Positions 53,706 to 62,915 of a stretch of DNA of 64,000 nt are shown here, in pieces. The position numbers were made by a program, and so were the translations under genes. The notes beneath the pieces were generated by a model that had not been told where the DNA came from, searched no databases, and worked only from the letters and a program-made list of their open reading frames with translations. Source of the DNA: Pseudomonadota bacterium (GTDB lineage: Bacteria; Pseudomonadota; Alphaproteobacteria; Acetobacterales; Acetobacteraceae); contig JAKAZO010000004.1 of NCBI GenBank assembly GCA_021815825.1, positions 1 through 64,000 of the forward strand, written 5' to 3'. Every line of letters begins with the position of its first letter. Position 1 is the first letter of the stretch.

Positions 53706-54758
53706 ATGTACACGCAGGGATTGCAGCAGGCCGACGCGGCCGATCGTTCGCTCCGCGCGGGCGAGGGTGGGATGCCCGAGGATGCCGCGTTGCTGGCGCA
53801 GTTCCAGGACCGCATCGACCGCGAGGAGCGCATCGAGGCGAACGACTGGATGCCGGCTTCCTACCGCAGGACGCTGATCCGTCAGATCAGCCAGCACGCG
53901 CATTCCGAGATCGTCGGCATGCTGCCCGAGGGCAACTGGATCACGCGCGCGCCAAGCCTCAGGCGCAAGGCGACGCTCCTGGCCAAGGTCCAGGATGAAG
54001 GTGGGCACGGGCTCTACCTCTACGCGGCCGCCGAGACGCTCGGCCGCAGCCGCGAGGAGATGGTCGATGATCTGCTGGCCGGTCGTGCCAAATACTCGTC
54101 GATCTTCAATTATCCGACCCTGACCTGGGCCGATATCGGCGCCATCGGCTGGCTCGTGGACGGCGCCGCCATCATGAATCAGATTCCGCTCTGCCGCTGC
54201 TCCTATGGTCCATACGCGCGGGCCATGATCCGTGTCTGCAAGGAGGAGAGCTTCCACCAGCGCCAGGGCTACGAGATCATGCTGACGCTCTGCCGCGGCA
54301 CGGCGGAGCAGAAAGCGATGGCGCAGGACGCGCTGAACCGTTGGTGGTGGCCGTGCCTGATGATGTTCGGCCCGCCGGACAGCGAGAGCGCGCATGGCGA
54401 TCAATCCACGAAATGGAAGATCAAGCGCTTCTCGAACGATGAGCTGCGCCAGAAATTCGTCGATGCAACGGTGCCGCAGGCGCATTTTCTCGGTCTCGCG
54501 ATCCCGGACGCGGAATTGCGCTTCGAACCGGCTACGGATCAGCCGGTCACCGATCAGCTGACCGGGGGGGCGCCACGCGGGCACTGGCGGTTCGGGCCGA
54601 TTCCGTGGGACGAGTTCCGCCAGGTTCTGGCCGGCAACGGACCCTGCAACGAGGAGCGTCTCGCCGCGCGCCGGCAGGCCCATGAAAATGGCGCCTGGGT
54701 GCGCGCGGCCGCCGCCGCCCATGCGGCAAAAGCCGCGCGCGACAGTGCCGCGGCCTGA
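53706..54758 (+). CDS. paaA: Phenylacetyl-CoA 1,2-epoxidase subunit PaaA
   Basis: This 350-residue catalytic diiron subunit of the ring-epoxidising multicomponent monooxygenase attacks phenylacetyl-CoA. Metal-site motifs are the EANDWMP region, [13 protein letters not shown] (E-x-x-H) and [13 protein letters not shown] (second E-x-x-H). [20 protein letters not shown] is strictly family-like. The start has GGGAGGGCCGCG upstream. It is the first of five tightly packed paa genes. Confidence 0.97.
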   Translation: MYTQGLQQADAADRSLRAGEGGMPEDAALLAQFQDRIDREERIEANDWMPASYRRTLIRQISQHAHSEIVGMLPEGNWITRAPSLRRKATLLAKVQDEGGHGLYLYAAAETLGRSREEMVDDLLAGRAKYSSIFNYPTLTWADIGAIGWLVDGAAIMNQIPLCRCSYGPYARAMIRVCKEESFHQRQGYEIMLTLCRGTAEQKAMAQDALNRWWWPCLMMFGPPDSESAHGDQSTKWKIKRFSNDELRQKFVDATVPQAHFLGLAIPDAELRFEPATDQPVTDQLTGGAPRGHWRFGPIPWDEFRQVLAGNGPCNEERLAARRQAHENGAWVRAAAAAHAAKAARDSAAA

Positions 54759-54769
54759 GGAGACACAAG

Positions 54770-55066
54770 ATGGATCAGCCCAAGACGGCGCCAGTGCCAC
54801 TCTGGGAAGTCTTCATCCGCAGCCGCAATGGGCTGGCGCACAAGCATGTCGGCTCGCTGCACGCGCCCGATGCGGCGTTGGCGATGCAGGCGGCGCGGGA
54901 TCTGTACACACGGCGCGGCGAGGGACTTTCGATCTGGATCGTCCCGTCGAGGTCCATTATCGCATCGGACCCAGCGGACCGGGACATGCTGTTCGAGCCG
55001 GCACTGACAAAACCTTACCGGCACCCGACCTTCTATGATGTGCCGGACGACGTCGGCCACATGTGA
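54770..55066 (+). CDS. paaB: Phenylacetyl-CoA 1,2-epoxidase subunit PaaB
   Basis: The 98-residue protein contains WEVFIRSRNGLAHKHVGSLHA, DAALAMQAARDLYTRRGEG and SIWIVPSRSII, typical of PaaB. PaaB is thought to bridge PaaAC heterodimers. It follows paaA by 11 bases after a GAGGAGACACAAG site. Confidence 0.97.
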   Translation: MDQPKTAPVPLWEVFIRSRNGLAHKHVGSLHAPDAALAMQAARDLYTRRGEGLSIWIVPSRSIIASDPADRDMLFEPALTKPYRHPTFYDVPDDVGHM

Positions 55067-55851
55067 GCCTCACCATGGCGACGAGTTCGATCACGGTGAA
55101 TGAGACGCCGCACATGCTCTACGTGCTGCGCCGTGCGGACGATGCGCTCGTGCTCGGCCATCGTCTCTCGGAATGGGTCGGTCATGCGCCGACCCTCGAA
55201 GAGGAAATGGCGCTGGCGAATCTCGGCCTCGACCTCATCGGCCAGGCGCGCGCGCTCTACGCGCACGCCGCCGCGCTCGAGGAGGCGGGCAACGATGAGG
55301 ACCGGCTGGCCTATCTTCGCGACGCGCCGCAGTACCGCAATCTGCTGCTGGTGGAATTGCCGAATGGCGACTTCGCGCACACCATCATCCGGCAGTTCCT
55401 CTATTCCAGCTTCGCCGATTCCTACTGGCGCGCCATGCAGACCAGCGCGGATGCGACCCTCGCCGCGATCGCCTCGAAATCGGAAAAGGAAAGCCGCTAC
55501 CATCTGCGCCACGCCACCGACTGGATGATCCGTCTCGGCGATGGCACCGAGGAGAGCCACACCCGTTCCCAGGCGGCGCTGGACCGCTTATGGCCCTATA
55601 GTGGCGAGATATTCGAATGCGATGCGGCCGAGCGCGGACTGGTCGACGCCGGCGTCGCCGTCGATCCGGCGTCGCTGCGTGCCGACTGGGAGGCCCGCGT
55701 GACGGCCGCGCTGGCCCAGGCGACGCTCGCGCGCCCGGCCGGCTCCTGGATGCAGACCGGCGGACGCAGCGGGCGCCATACCGAGCATCTTGGCCGACTT
55801 CTGGCCGAGATGCAGTATTTGCAGCGAACCTATCCGGGCGCCCAATGGTGA
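55063..55851 (+). CDS. paaC: Phenylacetyl-CoA 1,2-epoxidase subunit PaaC
   Basis: The 262-residue structural subunit pairs with PaaA. LGHRLSEWVGHAPTLEEEMALANLGLDLIGQARALY, FAHTIIRQFLYSSF and KEKESRYHLRH-like sequence are conserved. The start is uncertain: a GTG at 55063 overlaps the paaB stop, and an ATG at 55075 gives a protein four residues shorter. Neither has a clear ribosome binding site, consistent with translational coupling. Confidence 0.95.
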   Translation: MSLTMATSSITVNETPHMLYVLRRADDALVLGHRLSEWVGHAPTLEEEMALANLGLDLIGQARALYAHAAALEEAGNDEDRLAYLRDAPQYRNLLLVELPNGDFAHTIIRQFLYSSFADSYWRAMQTSADATLAAIASKSEKESRYHLRHATDWMIRLGDGTEESHTRSQAALDRLWPYSGEIFECDAAERGLVDAGVAVDPASLRADWEARVTAALAQATLARPAGSWMQTGGRSGRHTEHLGRLLAEMQYLQRTYPGAQW

Positions 55852-56345
55852 ACCCCGACAGCGATCGGGCATTGCGCGCACGGGCATTATGCGCCGTGGA
55901 GAGCGTGTGCGATCCGGAAATCCCGGTGCTGACCATCGCCGATCTCGGGGTTCTGCGTGATGTCACCGTATGCGACGGCACGGTCGAGGTGACGATCACG
56001 CCGACCTACTCCGGCTGCCCGGCGATGGACGTGATCCGCATCGAGATCGAGCTCGCCCTGGCACGAGCCGGCATCCAGGGCGCGCACGTGCAGAGCGTGC
56101 TCGCGCCTGCCTGGACGACGGACTGGATGTCCGAAGCCGGACGGCGCAAGCTGCGTGACTACGGCATCGCGCCGCCGCCGCCCGGTGCCGGCCGCGGCGC
56201 GCTGTTCGGATCGGGCCCCGTCGCGTGCCCGCGGTGCGGCTCGACCGATACCACACAGATCGCCGAATTCGGCTCGACCGCATGCAAATCGCTATGGCGA
56301 TGCCAGGCCTGCCGCGAACCGTTCGACGCCTTCAAGTGCCATTAG
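55845..56345 (+). CDS. paaD: Phenylacetate degradation protein PaaD (DUF59 with zinc ribbon)
   Basis: The 166-residue protein has an N-terminal DUF59/MIP18 domain (VCDPEIPVLTIADLGVLRDV, TPTYSGCPAMDVI). A C-terminal zinc ribbon follows (CPRCGSTDT and CQACREPFDAFKC). PaaD is needed for maturation of the epoxidase iron sites or the PaaE Fe-S cluster. The ATG overlaps the paaC end by 7 bases. Confidence 0.95.
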   Translation: MVNPDSDRALRARALCAVESVCDPEIPVLTIADLGVLRDVTVCDGTVEVTITPTYSGCPAMDVIRIEIELALARAGIQGAHVQSVLAPAWTTDWMSEAGRRKLRDYGIAPPPPGAGRGALFGSGPVACPRCGSTDTTQIAEFGSTACKSLWRCQACREPFDAFKCH

Positions 56346-56358
56346 CGACGGCCCCTCG

Positions 56359-57441
56359 ATGTCCTCCCCGCCTCCCCGTTTCCACAAGCTCCGCGTCGCG
56401 GATGTCCGGCGTGAAACCGCCGACGCGGTTTCGATCGCGTTCGAGATCCCGGCGGACCTGAGTGAGATGTTCCGTTTCGAGGCCGGCCAGTACCTCACGC
56501 TGCGGCGCACGTTCGCGGGCGAGGAGGTGCGCCGCTCCTACTCGATCTGCTCCGGCCCGGATGACGGCGCGCTGCGCATCGCCGTCAAGCGGATCGATGG
56601 CGGCCGGTTTTCGAGCTGGGCGAATGACGGGATCCGGCCCGGGGACATGATCGATGTCATGAGCCCGACGGGACGCTTCGGCATCGCCTGCGCACCTGGG
56701 TCCGCGCGCGTGCATGTCGGCTTCGCTGCCGGATCGGGCATCACGCCGATCCTGTCCATCACCCGCGCCCTGCTCGCCCGGGAACCGGCCAGCCGCGTCT
56801 TCCTGTTCTACGGCAACCGCTCGACCGGGGAGATTCTCTTTCGCGAGGAGCTGGAGGAACTGAAGGACCGATCCATGGATCGGCTCTCGGTGTTCCACGT
56901 GCTCTCGCGCGAACAGCAGGACGTGCCGGTGCTGAACGGCCGGCTCGATGCGGCGAAAGTGCGGCTGCTGCTGCGCCACGTGGTCCCGGCCAGCAGCATC
57001 GACCATATCTTTCTCTGCGGCCCGACCGAGATGAGCGAGGAAATCGCGGCCACTCTGCTCGAACTCGGGCTGGCGCCGAGCCAGATCCACACCGAGCGCT
57101 TCGTTTCGGCGCTCGACGGCGTGCCACGCCCGCGCCCCCAGCCCGCACCAACGGGAACGCCGTTTGCCACCGCCAGCGTGATCGCCGACGGCACCCGTTC
57201 GGAAATCCCGGTGGCGGAGGGTGAAGCGATCCTCGATGCCGCCCTCCGCGCCGGGCTCGATCTGCCCTATGCTTGCAAGGGCGGCATGTGCAGCACCTGC
57301 CGCGCGCGCGTGCTCGAGGGCACGGTGCGCATGACAACGAATTTCGCGCTGGAGCCTTGGGAAGTCGAGGCCGGCTACGCCCTCACCTGCCAGGCGCAGC
57401 CGACCAGCCGGCACGTCGTCGTCGACTACGATCACGTCTGA
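56359..57441 (+). CDS. paaE: Phenylacetyl-CoA epoxidase reductase subunit PaaE
   Basis: The 360-residue electron-transfer subunit has an FAD domain (RRSYSICSGPDD), an NADPH domain (GFAAGSGITPILSITRALL and IFLCGPTEM) and a C-terminal plant-type 2Fe-2S ferredoxin with cysteines in LPYACKGGMCSTCRARV and YALTCQAQP. It delivers electrons from NADPH to PaaAC. Its stop overlaps the convergent paaK stop region by 10 bases. Confidence 0.97.
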   Translation: MSSPPPRFHKLRVADVRRETADAVSIAFEIPADLSEMFRFEAGQYLTLRRTFAGEEVRRSYSICSGPDDGALRIAVKRIDGGRFSSWANDGIRPGDMIDVMSPTGRFGIACAPGSARVHVGFAAGSGITPILSITRALLAREPASRVFLFYGNRSTGEILFREELEELKDRSMDRLSVFHVLSREQQDVPVLNGRLDAAKVRLLLRHVVPASSIDHIFLCGPTEMSEEIAATLLELGLAPSQIHTERFVSALDGVPRPRPQPAPTGTPFATASVIADGTRSEIPVAEGEAILDAALRAGLDLPYACKGGMCSTCRARVLEGTVRMTTNFALEPWEVEAGYALTCQAQPTSRHVVVDYDHV

Positions 57442-58760
57442 GCCGGCTCGCGGGGCCGCCGGTCGATCACGCGCTTCACTTTGCCCAGCGAGCGCTCCAG
57501 CGTGCCTGGCGGCTCGACGACGACGTCGGTGGAAATCCCGATCGTGTTCTTGATCTCGTGCGCGACGAGCCGGCTCTCCTCCCGTAGCCCGGCGCCGTCC
57601 CAATGCTCGGTGCGGGCCTCGGCATGGACGATCATGCGGTCCAGCCGTCCCTCGCGGGTCAGTTCGAGCTGGAAATGCCCGCCGCACCAGGGGTGTGTCA
57701 GCAGCAGTTCCTCGATCTGGGTCGGGAAGACATTGACCCCGCGCAGGATCACCATGTCGTCCGAGCGGCCGGTCACTTTCTCCATGCGGCGGAAGCCCGG
57801 CCGCGCCGTGCCTGGCAACAGGCGCGTGAGATCGCGGGTGCGGTAGCGGATCACCGGCATCGCCTGCTTGGTCAGCGAGGTGAACACCAGCTCGCCGCGC
57901 TCCCCCTCCGCCAGCACCGCGCCGGTGTCGGGGTCGATGACCTCGGGATAGAACTGATCCTCCCAGATATGCAGCCCATCCTTGGTCTCCACGCACTCCT
58001 GGGCGACGCCCGGCCCCATCACTTCGGACAGGCCGTAGATGTCCACCGCGTCGATATCGAAGCTGGCCTCGATCTCCTGGCGCATCGCATTGGTCCAGGG
58101 CTCGGCGCCGAACAGGCCGACCCTGAGCGAACTGCCGCGCGGGTCACGCCCCTGTCGCGCGAACTCGTCGAGGATCGCCAGCATGTAGCTCGGGGTCACG
58201 GCGATGATCTCCGGGGAAAGGTCGGCGATCATGTGCACTTGGCGCTCCGTCATGCCGCCGGAGATTGGAATGACCGTGCAGCCCAGCCGTTCTGCGCCCG
58301 CGTGCAGGCCGAGCCCGCCGGTGAACAGCCCGTAGCCATAGGCGTTGTGGAGCTTCATCCCCGGCCGCGCGCCGGCGGCGTGGAGCGAGCGGGCGACGAG
58401 ATCGGCCCAGACATCGAGATCCGCCTGGGTGTAGGCGACGACCGTGGGCTTCCCGGTCGTGCCCGAGGAGGCATGCAGGCGCGCGACCCGGGCCGGCGGG
58501 ACGGCGAGCAGCCCATAGGGATAGGTATCGCGGAACGTGGCTTTGGTGGTGAACGGAAACTTCGCCAGATCCCCGACATCGCGGAAATCCTCGGGCCGGA
58601 CGCCGGCCGCGTCGAAGGCAGCCCGGTAATAGGGCACGTTGTCGTAGGCGTGCTGCAGTGACCAAGCCAGGCGCTGGCGCTGCAGCGTGGCAATCTCGTC
58701 GCGCGAGGCGCGCTCGATCGGATCGAAAACGGCATCGTCGCGACTGCTGATCCTGGCCAT
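57432..58760 (-). CDS. paaK: Phenylacetate--CoA ligase
   Basis: The 442-residue ANL-family ligase has HASSGTTGKPTVVAYTQADL as the P-loop, VDIYGLSEVMGPGVAQEC and YRTRDLTRLLPGTARPGFRRMEKVTGRSDDM. The C-terminal catalytic lysine lies in SLGKVKRVIDRRP. It activates phenylacetate for the PaaABCE epoxidase encoded convergently. The ATG at 58760 follows AGGGAGCAAACCTC. The remaining pathway genes (paaF, G, H, J, Z) are not in the window. Confidence 0.97.
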   Translation of the reverse strand: MARISSRDDAVFDPIERASRDEIATLQRQRLAWSLQHAYDNVPYYRAAFDAAGVRPEDFRDVGDLAKFPFTTKATFRDTYPYGLLAVPPARVARLHASSGTTGKPTVVAYTQADLDVWADLVARSLHAAGARPGMKLHNAYGYGLFTGGLGLHAGAERLGCTVIPISGGMTERQVHMIADLSPEIIAVTPSYMLAILDEFARQGRDPRGSSLRVGLFGAEPWTNAMRQEIEASFDIDAVDIYGLSEVMGPGVAQECVETKDGLHIWEDQFYPEVIDPDTGAVLAEGERGELVFTSLTKQAMPVIRYRTRDLTRLLPGTARPGFRRMEKVTGRSDDMVILRGVNVFPTQIEELLLTHPWCGGHFQLELTREGRLDRMIVHAEARTEHWDGAGLREESRLVAHEIKNTIGISTDVVVEPPGTLERSLGKVKRVIDRRPREPAQT

Positions 58761-58942
58761 GAGGTTTGCTCCCTTCGTCGCCGCCCTGCGACGGCTTGGT
58801 GAGGAATGATATACCGCGAACCGAGCGGGATTGCCGAATTTCCCGCCCATCCTCCCGCCCACGACGCTGGCCACGACTGTTCCCGGCCGGCTCCACCCGG
58901 CCTTGGGGACGACGCTGCCGGGGTTCCCGCGACCGATGACGA

Positions 58943-58971
58943 TTGACCCGGTCCGCGCCTGTGCCTACCTG
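58943..58971 (+). promoter_or_regulatory. Weak candidate hrcA promoter
   Basis: TTGACC (58943-58948) is followed after 17 bases by TACCTG. The -35 is good and the -10 poor. No CIRCE-like inverted repeat was found in this interval. Confidence 0.25.
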
Positions 58972-58996
58972 GAAGCTGAAGTCCTTCCATCCGGCG

Positions 58997-60091
58997 ATGC
59001 CCATGGACCAGCCTGCCAAGCCCCGTCCTGTCCGTCATCCGCTCCGGCCCACCACGCCGGCGCCGGTGCTCGACCCGCGCGCGGCGGCGGTGCTGCGCGA
59101 GATCGTCGAGCAGTATGTCGAGACCGGGGAGCCGGTTGGCAGCCGCACTCTCTCGCGTCGCCTGCCGATCGCACTGTCCCCGGCGACGATCCGCAATGTC
59201 ATGGCCGATCTCACCGATTCGGGGTTGCTCTTTGCGCCGCACACCTCGGCGGGCCGGTTGCCGACGGATCTGGGGCTGCGGCTGTTCGTCGACGGGTTGC
59301 TCCAGTTCGGCGAGCTCGGCGAGGACGAGCGCAGCGCCATCAGCGCCGCGCTGGAGGCGAAGGGGCGCAGCCTGGAGGATACGCTGGCGGAGGCGTCCTC
59401 CATGCTCTCCGGCCTGTCCGCCGCCGCCGGCCTCGTGCTGGCGCCGAAATCCGAGGGGCCGCTGCGGCATATCGAGTTCGTCGCCCTCGGCGCCAACCGG
59501 GCCCTGGTGGTTCTGGTCGGCGCCGATGGCCAGGTCGAGAACCGGGTGATCGAGACCCCGCCCGGCGTGCCGCCTTCGGCGCTGGTGCAGGCGGGCAACT
59601 ACCTCAATGCCCGCCTCTCGGGGCGGGGGCTGGCCGAACTGCACGCGCTGGTGGCGAACGAGATCGCCGCCAATCGGACCGAGCTCGATGCGCTGGCGAC
59701 CCAGGTGGTCGAGGCCGGGCTGGCGACCTGGACCGGGGAAGGGCGCGGCGGTTCGCTGATCGTCCGCGGCCAGGCCCGCCTTCTCGCCGATGTCACCCAG
59801 ATCGAGGCGCTCTCGACCATCCAGCTCCTGTTCGAGCGGCTCGAGCGGCAGGAGACGATGCTGCGCCTGCTGGAGCTGGCTGAAAACTCGGACGGGGTTC
59901 GGATCTTCATCGGCGCCGAGAGCGGCGCGTTCGGCGCCGCCGGGCTGACGACGGTGGTCGCGCCGGCCCGCAATGCGGCCAACCGCATCGTCGGCGCGAT
60001 CGGGGTGATCGGGCCGACTCGGATCAATTACGGGCGCATCATCCCGGTGGTGGACTACACGGCGCGCGTCATCGGCCGGCTTCTCGGCTAG
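58997..60091 (+). CDS. hrcA: Heat-inducible transcription repressor HrcA
   Basis: The 364-residue repressor of class I heat-shock genes has an N-terminal winged helix (LREIVEQYVETGEPVGSRTLSRRLPIALSPATIRNVMADL). HTSAGRLPTDLGLRLFVDGLL and the C-terminal VIGPTRINYGRIIPVVDYTARVIGRLL are diagnostic. Its usual partner genes grpE and dnaK are not visible on this side. ATGs at 58997 and 59003 are both plausible. The stop TAG lies at the edge of a dispersed repeat. Confidence 0.96.
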   Translation: MPMDQPAKPRPVRHPLRPTTPAPVLDPRAAAVLREIVEQYVETGEPVGSRTLSRRLPIALSPATIRNVMADLTDSGLLFAPHTSAGRLPTDLGLRLFVDGLLQFGELGEDERSAISAALEAKGRSLEDTLAEASSMLSGLSAAAGLVLAPKSEGPLRHIEFVALGANRALVVLVGADGQVENRVIETPPGVPPSALVQAGNYLNARLSGRGLAELHALVANEIAANRTELDALATQVVEAGLATWTGEGRGGSLIVRGQARLLADVTQIEALSTIQLLFERLERQETMLRLLELAENSDGVRIFIGAESGAFGAAGLTTVVAPARNAANRIVGAIGVIGPTRINYGRIIPVVDYTARVIGRLLG

Positions 60092-60193
60092 AGTCTGTCC
60101 GGCGCGGATGGAGGCGCCCGACAGACTCCAGCTCTTTGTTTGCGCGTCTGTTGAGCCGGCTATGGTGACTCCACCTACGCCGGACAGACGCTA
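60089..60193. repeat. Two-hairpin dispersed repeat, copy B (inverted)
   Basis: This is the inverted counterpart of the element at 2016-2121. The GAGTCTGTC hairpin spans 60091-60128 and the CGTCTGT hairpin 60145-60190. The two elements differ at only a few positions. Here both flanking genes, hrcA on the plus strand and cfa on the minus strand, use TAG triplets at the element's two ends as stop codons. Confidence 0.85.
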
Positions 60194-61453
60194 GCGACCG
60201 GCGGAGGCAGGCGCCGCCGCTTCATGGCGCACCGTCCGTTCGGTCTCGAACATATAGTCGCGTGTCAGCGGCGTTGCGGTGAGCGTGCGGGTAAGCTGGA
60301 GCTGGAAATTCATGTGGCCCTCCCGGCGGAACGCGAGCTCCGAGCCGGCGAGGTAGAATTCGAACATGCGGCAGAAGCGCTCGTCGTAGAGCGCGGCGAT
60401 GGCGTCGCGATTGGCGGCGAAGCGGCGGCGCCAGTGGCGCAGGGTTTCGGCGTAGTGCAAGCGCAGGACCTCGATGTCGGTCACGAACAGCCCCTGCCGC
60501 TCGACCACCGGCAGCACCTCGCTCAGCGCCGGGGAATAGCCGCCGGGGAAAATATACCTGCGCAGCCACGGATTGGTCGTGCCCGGCCCGTCCGAACGGC
60601 CGATCGAATGGACCAGCGCCACCCCGTCCGCGGCGAGGCAGCGCCGGATGGCGGCGAAGAAGCTGCGATAATGGCCGACGCCGACATGCTCGAACATGCC
60701 GACGGAGACGATGCGGTCGAAGGTCTGGTGCATCGCCCGATAGTCCATCAACTCGAAGCGGACACGGTCGGCGAGCCCCTCCGCCTCCGCCCGCTCCCGT
60801 GCCGCGGCGAGCTGCTCGGCCGAGAGCGTGATGCCCGTGACGCGGGCGCCGAACTCGCGCGCCAGCGTCAGCGCCAGTCCGCCCCAGCCACAGCCGATGT
60901 CGAGCACCGAGAGATCCGGTCGGTCCAGCCGCAGTTTGGCGGCGAGATGGTACTTCTTGGCGCGCTGGGCATCCTCCAGCGTCTCCAACCCGGTGGGGAA
61001 ATAGGCGCAGGAATATTGCCGGTCCCGGTCCAGAAACAGGCTGTAGAGCCGTCCATTGAGATCGTAATGGTGGGCGACGTTTCGCCGCGCCCGGCCGATG
61101 GAATTGAACTGGGCGAGCCGGCGGATGATCCAGGCGACGCCGTTGCGCAGCCGGTAGAACGGATGTGCCGCCTCGCTCTCCGCGAGGTTGGCGACGAGGA
61201 CATCGAGCAGCTCATAGATGCCGCCCTCGTCCGGCGCCAGGCCGCCATCCATGTAGCCCTCGCCGAGGCCCAGTGCCGGAGTGACCACCAAGCGCCGGAC
61301 CGTGCGCCAATCGCGCAACAGCAAGCCGGCCGAAGGTCCGCCGCCGGGCTCGACCCGCCCCTGATAAAGGGTGGTCGTCCCATCCGGCCAACGAACCGAA
61401 AGCCGGCCGACGACGACGAGACGCCGCAGAATTCGATCAAGAACCGGTCGCAT
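60191..61453 (-). CDS. cfa: Cyclopropane-fatty-acyl-phospholipid synthase
   Basis: The 420-residue SAM-dependent methyltransferase cyclopropanates unsaturated phospholipid acyl chains. An N-terminal lipid-binding region (GLGEGYMDGGLAPDEGGIYELLDVL) precedes the catalytic domain with NVAHHYDLNGRLYSLFLD, SCAYF, VLDIGCGWGGLALTLAREFG and FIFPGGYSP-like IFPGGYSPAL. FEFYLAGSELAFRREGHMNFQLQL ends the protein. Membrane modification of this kind is common in acid-tolerant bacteria. Its stop codon comes from the adjacent dispersed repeat. Confidence 0.95.
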   Translation of the reverse strand: MRPVLDRILRRLVVVGRLSVRWPDGTTTLYQGRVEPGGGPSAGLLLRDWRTVRRLVVTPALGLGEGYMDGGLAPDEGGIYELLDVLVANLAESEAAHPFYRLRNGVAWIIRRLAQFNSIGRARRNVAHHYDLNGRLYSLFLDRDRQYSCAYFPTGLETLEDAQRAKKYHLAAKLRLDRPDLSVLDIGCGWGGLALTLAREFGARVTGITLSAEQLAAARERAEAEGLADRVRFELMDYRAMHQTFDRIVSVGMFEHVGVGHYRSFFAAIRRCLAADGVALVHSIGRSDGPGTTNPWLRRYIFPGGYSPALSEVLPVVERQGLFVTDIEVLRLHYAETLRHWRRRFAANRDAIAALYDERFCRMFEFYLAGSELAFRREGHMNFQLQLTRTLTATPLTRDYMFETERTVRHEAAAPASAGR

Positions 61454-61707
61454 CGGCCACCGCGCCTCCCGTCGATGCCTGTTTCCGGCGGGGATGCCCG
61501 CACCTGCACAGCGAGATTACAAAAAAATGACTCCGGCGCACCATTTCGTCAAATCCGGCAGGCAACCGGGCGACCTCAGTTAACGCGGATGTGATCGGGC
61601 GGCGCGTCCGGCCGAGGGAACGGGATGGGGGGAGCACCCTTGGAAGCCGCGTGGCATCCGACTATCGTCAGGCCAACGCCGGGATTGGACCGGTCAGGGA
61701 GGACAGG

Positions 61708-62133
61708 ATGAACAGCTTTTCGGGCGCGTGCTTTTGCGGCGCGGTCGCGGTCGAGGCCACCGGGCAGCCGGAAGGCATGGGCTACTGCCATTGCCGGTCC
61801 TGCCGGTCCTGGTCGGCCGGTCCGGTCAACGCCTTCACTTTGTGGAAGCCGGAGAACGTCCGCGTCACACGCGGCGCCGAGCATATCGGCACCTACCATA
61901 AGACCGAGGCCAGCCATCGTCAGTTCTGCCGCCTCTGCGGCGGGCATCTGATGACCGTCCATCCCGGGCTCGGGATGATCGACGTCTATGCCGCCACGCT
62001 GCCGGAGCTGCCATTCCAGCCGCAACTGCATGTCAATTACGCCGAGACGGTCCTGCCGATGCGCGACGGGCTGCCGAAGCTGAAGGACTTCCCCGCCGAA
62101 TTCGGCGGATCAGGGGAAATGCTCCCGGAATAG
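61708..62133 (+). CDS. GFA family (glutathione-dependent formaldehyde-activating-like) protein
   Basis: The 141-residue zinc protein has GACFCGAVAVEATGQP, YCHCRSCRSWSAGP and FCRLCGGHLMT, which provide the cysteine zinc sites of the GFA/Mss4-like fold. Most members are not proven formaldehyde-processing enzymes. A strong CAGGGAGGACAGG site precedes the ATG. The SDR gene follows after 17 bases. Confidence 0.92.
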   Translation: MNSFSGACFCGAVAVEATGQPEGMGYCHCRSCRSWSAGPVNAFTLWKPENVRVTRGAEHIGTYHKTEASHRQFCRLCGGHLMTVHPGLGMIDVYAATLPELPFQPQLHVNYAETVLPMRDGLPKLKDFPAEFGGSGEMLPE

Positions 62134-62150
62134 CAGCGCGGAGACCGGAA

Positions 62151-62915
62151 ATGGACCTGCGGGTGGCCGGGCTGAGGGCCCTGGTGACGGGCGGTTCGAA
62201 GGGGATCGGGCGGGCCGCCGCGGAGGCGCTCGCCGCCGAGGGCTGCGCGCTGGTGCTGGCGGCGCGCGACGAGTCCAGGCTGGCGGCGGCGGCGACCGCG
62301 ATCCGCACGCGCCATCAGGTCGCCGTCGACACCGTGGCCGTGGATCTCTCGCGGCAGTCGGAGGTCGAGCGGCTGGTCGCGGCCGCCGGCGTCCCCGACA
62401 TTCTGGTCAACAACGCCGGCGCCATTCCACCGGGGACCTTGGTGGAGGTGGACGACGCGACTTGGCGCGCGGCGTGGGACCTCAAGGTGTTCGGGTTCAT
62501 CTCGCTGTGCCGGATGCTCTACCCGGGCATGGCGGCGCGGCGCTCCGGGGTGATCGTGAACGTCATCGGCGCCGCCGGCGAACGGTTCGATCCCGCCTAC
62601 ATCGCGGGATCTTCCGGCAACGCGGCGTTGATGGGCTTCACCCGCGCCCTTGGTCGGGCAGCACCGGCCGACGGGCTGCGCGTCGTCGGCATCAATCCTG
62701 GGCCGGTCGCGACCGAACGGATGGAGATGCTGCTGCGCGCGCGGGCGGAGCGCAGCCTCGGCGATGCCGGGCGATGGCGCGAGCTGTGCGCCCGCATGCC
62801 ATTCGGGCGCCCGGCAGAGCCGGACGAGATCGGCGCGGCGGTGGCGTTTCTGGCCAGCCCGCGCTCGGGCTACATCTCCGGCACCATCCTGACCATCGAC
62901 GCCGGCGGCGGCTGA
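62151..62915 (+). CDS. Short-chain dehydrogenase/reductase lacking the catalytic lysine
   Basis: The 254-residue Rossmann protein begins MDLRVAGLRALVTGGSKGIGRAAAEAL and has NNAGAIPPG. A G replaces the usual catalytic serine region (NVIGAAGERFDPAYIAGSSGNAALMGFTRAL-type order), and the YxxxK motif reads YIAGS, so the catalytic lysine is missing. NPGPVATERMEMLLRAR and the end ISGTILTIDAGGG are otherwise normal. It may bind NAD(P) without classical catalysis or belong to a divergent SDR group. It follows the GFA gene by 17 bases and its 3' end overlaps the convergent GGDEF gene by 46 bases. Confidence 0.88.
   Translation: MDLRVAGLRALVTGGSKGIGRAAAEALAAEGCALVLAARDESRLAAAATAIRTRHQVAVDTVAVDLSRQSEVERLVAAAGVPDILVNNAGAIPPGTLVEVDDATWRAAWDLKVFGFISLCRMLYPGMAARRSGVIVNVIGAAGERFDPAYIAGSSGNAALMGFTRALGRAAPADGLRVVGINPGPVATERMEMLLRARAERSLGDAGRWRELCARMPFGRPAEPDEIGAAVAFLASPRSGYISGTILTIDAGGG

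Noticed and set aside
58761-58996. A CIRCE operator upstream of hrcA
   Set aside because: No TTAGCACTC-N9-GAGTGCTAA-like inverted repeat is present in the interval.
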